A stretch of 64,000 nt of DNA, from NCBI RefSeq assembly GCF_027107535.1, contig NZ_CP114283.1:1116001-1180000 (forward strand). The letters are read 5' to 3'. Source of the DNA: Streptomyces aurantiacus (GTDB taxonomy: Bacteria; Actinomycetota; Actinomycetes; Streptomycetales; Streptomycetaceae). Under the pieces are notes generated by a model. That model did no database searches. It had not been told where the DNA came from and was given only the letters and a program-made list of their open reading frames with translations. Below are positions 1 through 7,264 of this stretch, in pieces; position 1 is the first letter of the stretch, and each line of letters opens with the position of its first letter. A program made the position numbers and the translations under genes.

Positions 1-932
1 GCGCGTGGAACAGGAACTGCTGCGACTCGGCGGCCTTGGTGATCGGGTTGTCGTAGTTGCCGTAGACCTGCGGGCCGATCACGAAGCCGATGTCCGGGTC
101 GCGGAAGAAGCCGAGCATCCGCTCCAGGTAGTTGGGCAGCGGGACGTGGTCGGTGTCGACGGAGGCGAAGAAGTCGTAGTGGTCGCCGTGCGCGTCCAGC
201 CAGGCGTTGTAGTTGCCGTGCTTGGTCTTGGCGCGGTGCGGGCCCTTGGGCTGGTTCCACTTCGCGACGCCCTTGCGGGAGAAGTGGTGCACGCCCAGGC
301 GCTCGCAGACCTCCCGGACCTCGGGGTCGTTGCCCTCGTCCAGCAGCCAGACGTGCATGAGGCCGCGGTGGCGGATCTTGACCGCGGCTTCCAGGGTCTT
401 CGTCACCATCTCCAACGGCTCCTTGCCGGGCACGAAGGAGGTGAGGAAGGCCACTCTCGTGCCGGTCTCGGGAACCACCGGGATCGGGTCGCGGGCGACC
501 AGCGTGGCGTGCGCGTTGGACAGCACGTTCATGCAGCGGAAGAGCTCGATCAGACCGATCGAGACCAGCATCACGATGTCCAGCGCGGGCAGGAAGTCGT
601 AGGCGGGATAGTCCCGCTCGGTCCAGTGCGAGGGCTGGAGCAGCCAGGCGAGCAGCACGACCGAGAGCAGTGGCGCGGCGCCCAGCATCAGGGCCGCGCG
701 CAGCCGGTGCGGCTCCTGCGAGAGCAGCGTGCGGTACTGCACCTTGTACGGCTTGGTCGGATCGGGTTGGGTGAGAGGACCTGCGAGCCGGCTGTAGTGC
801 TCGTAGTCGTATCTCGGCAGATTCTTCTTGATTCTCCGGAAAGTACCGGTCCGTGTCTGTGACGGCACCCTCAGTTGGGTGGTCTCGGACGGATCGGAGT
901 TCTGCCGGGCGCCCGTCGGCGTCGACGTCATG
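1..932 (-). CDS. cslA: cellulose synthase-like GT2 glycosyltransferase (5' part)
   Basis: Membrane glycosyltransferase of family GT2. ATG at 932; the frame runs off the left edge, so only about 310 N-terminal residues are visible. A basic cytosolic start is followed by two membrane helices (about 80-99 and 113-132) and the beginning of the catalytic domain. VWLLDEG carries the first Asp (198) and ASVDTDH the DxD pair (259/261). The Q-x-x-R-W motif and remaining membrane helices would lie outside. In Streptomyces CslA makes a beta-glucan at hyphal tips together with the copper oxidase GlxA, normally encoded just downstream, which here would be off the window. A secreted wall hydrolase (2410) and an LPMO (5929) encoded nearby fit that role. 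The symbol rests on sequence recognition plus remembered synteny. Confidence 0.8.
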
Positions 933-1245
933 AGTCTTCCCCCCACACGCGAGATGTCGCGTGCTCGTTGTTCCGTTCGCCGGCTCGTGTCCCCCTAGAC
1001 ATTCACAGGCGTATCAACAGCAGGCCCCTGGCACCACATCATCCACATACCCTATAGACATGGTGAAGCCGCCCTCCGGTTGCATGATGCCCCCCTCGGC
1101 ATCCGTTCATGAACGGGGCCCCAATCCCCGCCTTCGGACGCAACCGGTTCCAAGCCCCCAACTGCGCTGTAACCGCAGCCTCTTGTAGCCCAGGGTTCTA
1201 CGCCGTCCGTCATGATCGCAAGATGCGAAACACGGTGTTTACCGG
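933..1245. other. intergenic region upstream of cslA with a 14-bp palindrome
   Basis: No gene is supported here. This should hold the cslA promoter. A perfect palindrome, CCGTTCATGAACGG, lies at 1103-1116, about 170 bp upstream of the cslA start, and could be an operator. The stretch 1010-1070 is less GC-rich than its surroundings (it includes ACATACCCTATAGACATGG), which is promoter-like on either strand. Confidence 0.4.
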
Positions 1246-1956
1246 TCATACGCGCTCATTGGGGTGCCTGATGGTCCCGCTTGGTGCTGTTGCGGTCAAG
1301 CGCGTACGAATGTTGCCAAAGTGTTCTCTTATCGCGTCCTCGGCCCTGACGGCGTCACCGGAGCGCACCGCGTCGAGGATCTCCCGGTGCTGCCGGCAGG
1401 TGACCTTCGGGTCCTGCGGCAGCTCCGCGAGGTCCGTGCGTACGCGGTGGAAGGCGTCCCAGAACGCCTCCAGGAGTTCACTCAGCAGCACGTTGCCCAG
1501 ACCGCGGTGAAGGGTGGCGTGAAACGCGCGGTCGGTCTCGGCGAGGCCCGTGCCGACGGCGGCCTCGGCCTCCATGCGGTCGACCAGTGCGTCCAGGGCG
1601 GCGAGGTCGTCCGGCGGTACCCGGCCCGCGAGCCGGGAGACCAGCCCGGTCTCCACCGCCTCGCGCAGCTCCAGAAGCTGCAGGAGGCTGTCCTCGCCCC
1701 GGTAGTGCCCGGCGACCGTGCGGAAGGCCAGGCCCTCGATCATCGGCGCCATGGACATCGGCCCGACGTACGTGCCGAAGCCGTGGCGGATCTCGACGAT
1801 GCCCATCGCCTGGAGAGCCTTGAGAGCCTCGCGCACGGAGTTGCGGCTGGCGCCGAGCAGCTCCATGAGGTCGGGCTCGGTCGGCAGTACGGCACCCGAG
1901 GGCAGCCGACGGTCGATGATGAGCTTCTTGATCCGCTCCTGGAGGTCGCGCGCCAT
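1246..1956 (-). CDS. GntR-family (FadR/FCD) transcriptional regulator
   Basis: DNA-binding repressor or activator, 236 residues. Residues 1-65 form a GntR winged helix (LPTEPDLMELLGASRNSV is the typical helix-turn-helix). Residues about 85-225 form an FCD ligand domain, with the ETDRAFHATLH segment and a later REHF supplying likely metal ligands. ATG at 1956 gives a rather short lead into the first helix; the frame stays open upstream (LTARYPLA) and a non-ATG start further up is possible. It lies just downstream of a tRNA-Lys gene on the same strand and upstream of cslA. The ligand cannot be read from the sequence; FCD regulators usually bind small organic acids. Confidence 0.85.
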   Translation of the reverse strand: MARDLQERIKKLIIDRRLPSGAVLPTEPDLMELLGASRNSVREALKALQAMGIVEIRHGFGTYVGPMSMAPMIEGLAFRTVAGHYRGEDSLLQLLELREAVETGLVSRLAGRVPPDDLAALDALVDRMEAEAAVGTGLAETDRAFHATLHRGLGNVLLSELLEAFWDAFHRVRTDLAELPQDPKVTCRQHREILDAVRSGDAVRAEDAIREHFGNIRTRLTATAPSGTIRHPNERV

Positions 1957-1994
1957 GGCGAGAGGGTAGCGGGCCGTAAGGGTTCGGCCATACG

Positions 1995-2030
1995 CGAAGA
2001 GGCTCCTCGCTGTCGCGAGGAGCCTCTTCG
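1995..2030 (-). terminator. hairpin terminator of tRNA-Lys copy 1
   Basis: A perfect 16-bp inverted repeat with a 4-nt loop (TGTC) begins 6 bp beyond the tRNA 3' end. No clear U-tract follows, as is common in Streptomyces. Confidence 0.8.
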
Positions 2031-2035
2031 TCGTG

Positions 2036-2109
2036 TGCGCCGCCAGGGACTCGAACCCCGGACCCGCTGATTAAGAGTCAGCTGCTCTAACCAACTGAGC
2101 TAGCGGCGC
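2036..2109 (-). tRNA. tRNA-Lys (CUU), copy 1
   Basis: A complete cloverleaf reads from 2109 down to 2036. The acceptor stem is GCGCCGC paired with GCGGCGC. The D-arm contains GCTCAGTTGGTTAGAGC, the anticodon loop is CTCTTAA (anticodon CUU, lysine), and the T-arm contains GGGTTCGAGTCCC. CCA is not encoded. The sequence is identical to copies at 9037-9110 and 23604-23677. Confidence 0.97.
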
Positions 2110-2409
2110 GTACGGCTCTCGCCGACGCGAGAACTCTACCGGACCCTCGCGGGCGCTCTTGACGGGGCGACGGGGGTTCCACTTGCGGTCGAGCGTCGGC
2201 TGCGGGCCGGTGGGGGCTGACCTCGCATTCCCCGCGCCCCTGTCGGGGCGCCCCCCGATCCCCCTCAGACGACTCCACCGCCGGAGGCGTCCGGCTACAT
2301 CATTCGGACCGTCAACATGCGACACCCGCGACAAGTTGAGAAACTGACGAGCGTGCAGAAGCGCGGAAATCTCCAGCAGAGCCTTCAGCAGGACAACGAG
2401 GGGAAAAGC
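2110..2409. other. intergenic region between tRNA-Lys copy 1 and the NlpC/P60 gene
   Basis: No gene is supported. It should carry the tRNA promoter (leftward) and the promoter of the rightward NlpC/P60 gene. The part from about 2300 to 2409 is less GC-rich than its surroundings. A good ribosome-binding site, GAGGGGAAAAGC, ends right before the ATG at 2410. Confidence 0.4.
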
Positions 2410-3795
2410 ATGACCGCTCCGGTATTCGAGGAATTCGATCCCGAGAGCGATTGCGACTGTCCCGGATGTACGCACTGGCGGCGGGTGCTGCCGCATTCGG
2501 CGGCCGGCAGGATCGGCGGGCATCCGGCGGCCCTTCCCCAGGTTCTCGGCCTCGGCCGGTCCGGACGGACCCCCATGGCGCTGGCCCTCGCGGCCGCCGC
2601 GGGCACGGTGCTCGGCGCCGGCCACACGGTGCCCGCCGTCGCCGCCGCGCACGCACCGCAGCGGCCCGGCCTCCCCGTGGCCGACGAACCCGACACACCG
2701 CAGGGCGGGACGACGACGCTGCACGGCCCCGGCGGCGTCCCAGCCAGGATCAAGGCACCCCGGACGAGCCGGGCCGAGATCATCAACCGGGCCAAGGAGT
2801 GGGTCGCCGCGCAGGTGCCCTACAGCATGAGCGCGTACTGGCCCGACGGCTACCGGCAGGACTGCTCGGGCTTCGTCTCCATGGCCTGGAATCTCGGCGG
2901 GAACGAATGGACGGGCAGCCTCGACAAATACGGAGTCAGGATTCCGCGGGAAGAACTCCAGCCCGGGGACATGTTGCTCTTCCACAATCCGGCCGACCCC
3001 GAGAAAGGGTCGCACGTCGTGATTTTCGGCGGCTGGACGGATTACACGCAGAGCCATTACATCGCGTACGAGCAGGCCCGCCCGCACGCCCGCAGGCAAG
3101 CCACTCCCTACGCCTACTGGAGCAATTCGGACCGCTATCTCGCGTACCGGTACAAGGGGCTCAAAGCGGAGACGGGGAAGGACGGCGCGGGCACCGTCAC
3201 CCCCGTCAGCTCTCCGGTGAAGGAGCCGGCCGCGGGTGCCTATCCCGGGGCGAGCGCCTTCGGTCCCGGCGCGAACAACGCGTTCGTCACCCGGCTGGGG
3301 CGGATGCTCGTCGCGCGGGGAGCGGGGGCGTACTACACCTCGGGGCCCGGGCCGCGCTGGTCGGACGCGGACCGGCGGGCGACCCAGGCGTTCCAGCAGG
3401 CACAGGGCTGGACCGGGGCGGACGCCGACGGGTCGCCGGGGCCGATGACCTGGGCGTACCTGGTGAGCGGGAAGGGCCGTGACATCAGGGCGGCGAGCGG
3501 CGGCAGCCCCGGCACTCCCGCGCGGCCCCCGGCCGGGGAGGTCGCCTCGCACGGCGTGCCCGGCTATCCCGGCCGGGCGCTGTTCCGGCCCGGCGCCAGC
3601 AACGCCTACGTCACCCGGCTCGGGAGGCAGCTGGTGAAGAAGGGGTTCGGCAAGCACTACGCGAAGGGTCCGGGACCGAGCTGGGGCGAGGGCGACCGGC
3701 GCAACGTCGAGGCGTTCCAGCGCGCGCAGGGGTGGCGCGGCGGGGCGGCGGACGGCTACCCGGGGCCGGAGACCTGGCGGCGGCTCTTCTCCTGA
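2410..3795 (+). CDS. secreted NlpC/P60-like wall peptidase with two C-terminal binding repeats
   Basis: Likely extracellular peptidoglycan endopeptidase, 461 residues. The start at 2410 was chosen for its GAGGGG ribosome-binding site. The N-terminus has a Cys-rich DCDCPGC motif (15-20) and a hydrophobic stretch (about 56-80) that should direct export or anchoring. The catalytic domain spans about 118-260, with Cys152 in QDCSGFVSMAW and His202 in SHVVIFGGW. Two tandem repeats of about 75 residues follow (near 277-350 and 388-461), each with a YPG...FxPGAxNAxVTRLGR start and a QGWxGxxADGxPGPxTW end, resembling peptidoglycan-binding modules. Sitting next to cslA, it may trim wall at hyphal tips; that role is inferred. 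Confidence 0.85.
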   Translation: MTAPVFEEFDPESDCDCPGCTHWRRVLPHSAAGRIGGHPAALPQVLGLGRSGRTPMALALAAAAGTVLGAGHTVPAVAAAHAPQRPGLPVADEPDTPQGGTTTLHGPGGVPARIKAPRTSRAEIINRAKEWVAAQVPYSMSAYWPDGYRQDCSGFVSMAWNLGGNEWTGSLDKYGVRIPREELQPGDMLLFHNPADPEKGSHVVIFGGWTDYTQSHYIAYEQARPHARRQATPYAYWSNSDRYLAYRYKGLKAETGKDGAGTVTPVSSPVKEPAAGAYPGASAFGPGANNAFVTRLGRMLVARGAGAYYTSGPGPRWSDADRRATQAFQQAQGWTGADADGSPGPMTWAYLVSGKGRDIRAASGGSPGTPARPPAGEVASHGVPGYPGRALFRPGASNAYVTRLGRQLVKKGFGKHYAKGPGPSWGEGDRRNVEAFQRAQGWRGGAADGYPGPETWRRLFS

Positions 3796-3827
3796 CGGAC
3801 CGCACGGCCGAAGGGCCGCGGGGTCCG
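3796..3827 (+). terminator. probable terminator after the NlpC/P60 gene
   Basis: An imperfect hairpin (outer CGGACC with GGTCCG, inner CGGCC with GGCCG, loop GAAG) directly follows the stop codon. Confidence 0.5.
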
Positions 3828-4001
3828 CGGGCTTCGGGACCCATGACCTCAGCACCCTGAGGGCTCCGGCTCTCAGGGACCCGGGGCCTCACCCGCTCCG
3901 GGGGCTCGCGCGGCCACGGTGGCGGCGCGGGCGGATCCGGCGACACCCGACGGCACTTCCCTCATGGCAGTTCTTCCTGGCGCGGAGGCACGGAGGCACG
4001 G

Positions 4002-5174
4002 ATGAGTACGACGACTTCACACTCCCCGGAGTTCGAGGGGGCCCCCGAAGCGGGTGGGCGCGACACGGCTGCCCGCGGGGCGCGGGTCATCCACAACGAG
4101 GCGACCACCGAGATCCCGGTCCACCTGCTGTTCCGTGACGAGCCCGAACCGGTGTCCGTACCGCTCGCGCCCGCCGTCGTGAGCCGGCGGCGGGGCACCG
4201 GCGAGCAGCCGCGGATCGCCCGGCGCACCCCCGCCCCGGCGCGGCCCCGGGCCGTACCGGAGGCCGACCCCGAGCTGGTGGAGCGGCCCGCGCGGGTGCT
4301 GCCGGGCGCGGCCGGAGTGCTGGCCGGTGCCGTCGGTGCGACCGGGTGCGTCCTGGCGTCGTGGTGGGCGGGCGTCCTGCCGCCGCTCGCCGTGGACGCG
4401 CTCGGGCTGCCCGCGCACACCGGCGCCGGGCTGGGCGGCCCGCAGTGGGCGGCGCTCGCGGGATGCGGGGCGCTCGGTCTGTTCGGATTCGGCGGACTGG
4501 CGCGCGGCCGCACCGGACGCGCCTGGGTGCTCGGACTCTTCGGCCGCTACCGGGGCACGGTCCGGCGCACCGGCCTCATGTGGGTGAACCCCCTGCTGCT
4601 GCGCCGCCGGATCGACGTACGGCTGCGGCACTGGCGGAGCGAGGCGATGCCCGCGGTCGACGCGAACGGGGTCGCCCTGCGCGTCGTCGTGCTCGTCGTC
4701 TGGCGGGTGCGGGACACCGCGCGCGCCACGCTCGGCGTCGAGGACCACCAGCGGTATCTGCGCGAGTGCGTGGAGGCGGCCCTCGCCCGCGTGCTCGCGC
4801 AGCTGCCGGCCGACGTGCCGCCGCACTCGCCGAGGGCGGCCGACTCCGCGACCCTGCGCAACACGGAGGCCGTCAGCGACTCGCTGACCCGCATCGTGGC
4901 CGCGGACGCGGCGGCGGCCGGCCTCCAGGTCTTCTCCGCCCAGCCGCTCGCGGTGGAGTACGCGCCCGAGATCGCCGCCGTGATGCAGCGCCGCCGGATC
5001 GCCGCCCTGGACGCCCAGCACCGCGACAAGGTCCTCACCTCGGTCGTCGACTCGGTGGAGGACACGGTGACGCGGCTGACCGTGCGTGGACTGGTCGAGC
5101 TCGACGACTACGAGCGCAAGGCCCTGGTGAAGGACCTGACGGTGGCGTTCTATACGGGGCATGGAGATCGATGA
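4002..5174 (+). CDS. SPFH/band 7 domain membrane protein
   Basis: Flotillin/stomatin-like protein of 390 residues. About 105 N-terminal residues are Pro/Arg-rich and probably cytosolic. Two hydrophobic segments follow (about 105-128 and 146-166), then the SPFH domain (about 185-340), with VDANGVALRVVVLVVWRVRD at its start and a helical C-terminal part. Such proteins organise membrane microdomains and protein complexes; no enzymatic motif is present. The ATG at 4002 follows GGAGGCACGGATG-type sequence. Its stop overlaps the start of the next kinase gene by 14 bp, indicating translational coupling. Confidence 0.82.
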   Translation: MSTTTSHSPEFEGAPEAGGRDTAARGARVIHNEATTEIPVHLLFRDEPEPVSVPLAPAVVSRRRGTGEQPRIARRTPAPARPRAVPEADPELVERPARVLPGAAGVLAGAVGATGCVLASWWAGVLPPLAVDALGLPAHTGAGLGGPQWAALAGCGALGLFGFGGLARGRTGRAWVLGLFGRYRGTVRRTGLMWVNPLLLRRRIDVRLRHWRSEAMPAVDANGVALRVVVLVVWRVRDTARATLGVEDHQRYLRECVEAALARVLAQLPADVPPHSPRAADSATLRNTEAVSDSLTRIVAADAAAAGLQVFSAQPLAVEYAPEIAAVMQRRRIAALDAQHRDKVLTSVVDSVEDTVTRLTVRGLVELDDYERKALVKDLTVAFYTGHGDR

Positions 5175-5835
5175 CCCCCACACCCCCGCCGGATCGCCCC
5201 TCACCCTTTCCGCCCTCGCCGCCGACGCCTGGAGCCTGACCGACGGCACACCGCGCGCCGTGCTGGGCCTGGCCGGCCCGCCCGGCGCCGGGAAGTCGAC
5301 CCTCGCCCGCGCGCTGGTCGCGCACCTCGGCGAGGGGGCCGCCTATCTGCCGCTCGACGGCTTCCACCTCTCCAACGCCCAGCTGGAACGCCGCGGCCTG
5401 ACCGCCCGCAAGGGCTCCGAGCCGAGCTTCGACGTGTGGGGATACGTCGACCTGCTGCGCCGGGTCCTCGACGAGACCGGCCGGGACATCTACGTACCGG
5501 ACTACGACCGCACGATCGACGAGCCGGTCGCGGCCCGGCACGTGGTGTCCCCGCGCGCCCGGCTGATCGTCACGGAAGGCAATTACCTCGCCTGTGATCT
5601 GCCGGGGTGGCGGGACGCGTACGTGTTCATGGGGGAGTGCTGGTACGTCGAGGCGCCCGGGGGCGTGCGTCGGGTGAGGCTGGTGGAGCGGCAGTTGGCG
5701 GGCGGGAGGGGCGAGGGCGAGGCGCGGAACTGGGTCGCGGCCAACGACGAACCCAACGGGGAGCTCGTGGAGAAGTCGCGGGGCCGCTGCCACCGGATCC
5801 TCTCCACGATTGGTATGGACCCATCCCATTTTTGA
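5161..5835 (+). CDS. nucleoside/nucleotide kinase family protein (P-loop)
   Basis: Predicted small-molecule kinase of the uridine kinase/phosphoribulokinase-like P-loop family, 224 residues. Walker A is GPPGAGKS (about 40-47). LPLDGFHLSN supplies the Walker B/acceptor segment typical of this family, YVPDYDRTIDEP lies in the lid-substrate region, and VTEGNYL follows the usual pattern. The substrate is unknown; relatives act on sugars or nucleosides. It overlaps the upstream SPFH gene by 14 bp (ATG at 5161), so the two are probably co-expressed. Confidence 0.8.
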   Translation: MEIDDPHTPAGSPLTLSALAADAWSLTDGTPRAVLGLAGPPGAGKSTLARALVAHLGEGAAYLPLDGFHLSNAQLERRGLTARKGSEPSFDVWGYVDLLRRVLDETGRDIYVPDYDRTIDEPVAARHVVSPRARLIVTEGNYLACDLPGWRDAYVFMGECWYVEAPGGVRRVRLVERQLAGGRGEGEARNWVAANDEPNGELVEKSRGRCHRILSTIGMDPSHF

Positions 5836-5870
5836 TATGGACACAGCCAACAGTCAGCAATAATCTGGAA

Positions 5871-5886
5871 CTTGGTCTAGACCTGC
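5871..5886. promoter_or_regulatory. DasR-responsive element (dre)-like site upstream of the LPMO gene
   Basis: Contains TGGTCTAGACC, the core of the dre palindrome (remembered consensus A-S-TGGTCTAGACCA-S-T); 12 of 16 positions match. It is also the type of 12-bp repeat seen before Streptomyces chitinase genes. A weaker copy, TGGTATGGACCC, lies at 5811-5822. It sits 43 bp upstream of the LPMO start, suggesting N-acetylglucosamine control. Confidence 0.65.
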
Positions 5887-5928
5887 ACGGCTCACGGAAC
5901 TTCCCCCACGTTCTCCAGGAGCGGCAGC

Positions 5929-6549
5929 ATGCGAGAAACTCCCCCACCCCGGAAGCGACTGAAGTGGTACGCCGTCGCGGTCGGGCTCGCCACCACCGGA
6001 GCGTTCGTGCTCTCCAGCGGCGGGGCCACCGGCCACGGCTACACCGATCTCCCCATCAGCCGTCAGAAGCTGTGCCAGAACGGCACCGTGGCCAACTGCG
6101 GCGCCATCCAGTGGGAGCCCCAGAGCGTCGAGGGCCCCAAGGGCTTCCCGGCGTCCGGACCGGCGGACGGCCGGATCTGTTCCGCGAACCACGCCAACTT
6201 CGGCACGCTCGACAAGGCGACGACCCCCTCGGGCGGCGCCTGGCCGACGACGAGGGTCAACGGCGGGCAGAGCTACACCTTCCGCTGGCAGTTCACGGCC
6301 CGGCACTCCACGACCGACTTCAAGTACTACATCACCAAGAGCGGCTGGAACCAGAACGCTCCGCTGACCCGGTCCGCGCTGGTCACCACCCCGTTCCTGA
6401 CCGTCCCGTTCAGTGGCCAGCCCCCGGCGACGCTGTCGCACAGCGGCACCCTGCCGACCGGCAGGAGCGGACACCACGTCATCCTCGCGGTGTGGACGAT
6501 CGCCGACACGGGGAACGCGTTCTACGCCTGCTCCGACGTCACGTTCTGA
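5929..6549 (+). CDS. lpmP: secreted lytic polysaccharide monooxygenase, family AA10
   Basis: Copper enzyme that oxidatively cleaves chitin- or cellulose-like chains outside the cell, 206 residues. A basic start and hydrophobic stretch (about 12-35) form the signal peptide; cleavage after GGATG would expose His36 as the N-terminal copper ligand (HGYTD). The second histidine-brace ligand is His126 (TARHSTTDF), and NAFYACSDVTF holds the usual axial aromatic residue. It has a single catalytic domain with no binding module. A dre-like site lies upstream. Proximity to cslA matches the reported LpmP of S. coelicolor (from memory), thought to remodel glycans at hyphal tips. The gene symbol is less certain than the family. 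Confidence 0.88.
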   Translation: MRETPPPRKRLKWYAVAVGLATTGAFVLSSGGATGHGYTDLPISRQKLCQNGTVANCGAIQWEPQSVEGPKGFPASGPADGRICSANHANFGTLDKATTPSGGAWPTTRVNGGQSYTFRWQFTARHSTTDFKYYITKSGWNQNAPLTRSALVTTPFLTVPFSGQPPATLSHSGTLPTGRSGHHVILAVWTIADTGNAFYACSDVTF

Positions 6550-6684
6550 GCGCGCCCCGGCCGCCCGTCGCGCAACTCTGAGCATCTCTTGAGGCTCTTC
6601 CGCACCCCCCACGGGTAGGTTCCACGCACGTCGACATGGTCATGACGGCGTGCGTGGAGCTGTAACGGACGACGGGGGTTGTCG

Positions 6685-7212
6685 ATGGATCTCATGTTCT
6701 ACGCGGTGCCGGGCCTGATCATGGCCGTGGCCGTCTTCATGGCCGTCAGGGTGATCCGCCGCGCGCTGGATCTCCGGCGGATCTGGATCGGCGGGCTGAC
6801 CGCGGAGGCGCGCTGCCTGCGTACCTACACGACGACCAGTGGCGGCAGCGGGGACTCCTCCGTGCGCACGACGCTGCACCACGTGTACGAGTTCACGGCC
6901 CGGGACGGGCGCGCCGTCCGTTTCGAGGAGGAGGACGGGCCCGGGACGACGGTCGAGGGCGACATCGTCGTCGTGCACTACGCCGAGGGCGAGACGGTGA
7001 AGGCCACGGCCCGGCCGCCGGGCCACGTCAGGAACACGGCCTCCACCGCTGCCGTCCTGGCGCTCCTCGCCGTGGTCGTGGTGTTCTGTGTCGGCTTCAT
7101 GGCCACCTACACCGAGGCCTCCTCGGGCAGCGACTCCTTCGGGGGCGGCCGGCCCTCCGTCGTGCACGAGCCTCCCTCGCTCGACGACATGCCCTACGAC
7201 AGGGTGCCCTGA
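6685..7212 (+). CDS. DUF3592-like small membrane protein
   Basis: Membrane protein of 175 residues, function unknown. One helix is at the N-terminus (about 3-22) and a second at about 114-136. Between them lies a compact beta-rich segment of about 80 residues (HHVYEFTARDGRAVRFEEED) typical of DUF3592 proteins. The C-terminus is Gly/Ser/Pro-rich. ATG at 6685 is chosen because GGGGG lies six bases upstream; a TTG at 6679 would sit on that site. Confidence 0.7.
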   Translation: MDLMFYAVPGLIMAVAVFMAVRVIRRALDLRRIWIGGLTAEARCLRTYTTTSGGSGDSSVRTTLHHVYEFTARDGRAVRFEEEDGPGTTVEGDIVVVHYAEGETVKATARPPGHVRNTASTAAVLALLAVVVVFCVGFMATYTEASSGSDSFGGGRPSVVHEPPSLDDMPYDRVP

Positions 7213-7264
7213 CCTTCCGCACCCGTCTCCACATCTGACGCTCCGTCAATTATGGTGCGGCCCC

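Noticed and set aside
5..862. Open frame of 285 codons on the plus strand
   Set aside because: It is the complement of the cslA coding sequence, which has clear glycosyltransferase motifs; the plus frame has no recognisable domain and is a high-GC shadow.
2071..3855. Open frame of 594 codons on the minus strand
   Set aside because: It runs antisense through the NlpC/P60 gene and into tRNA-Lys copy 1; Arg/Pro-rich with no domain.
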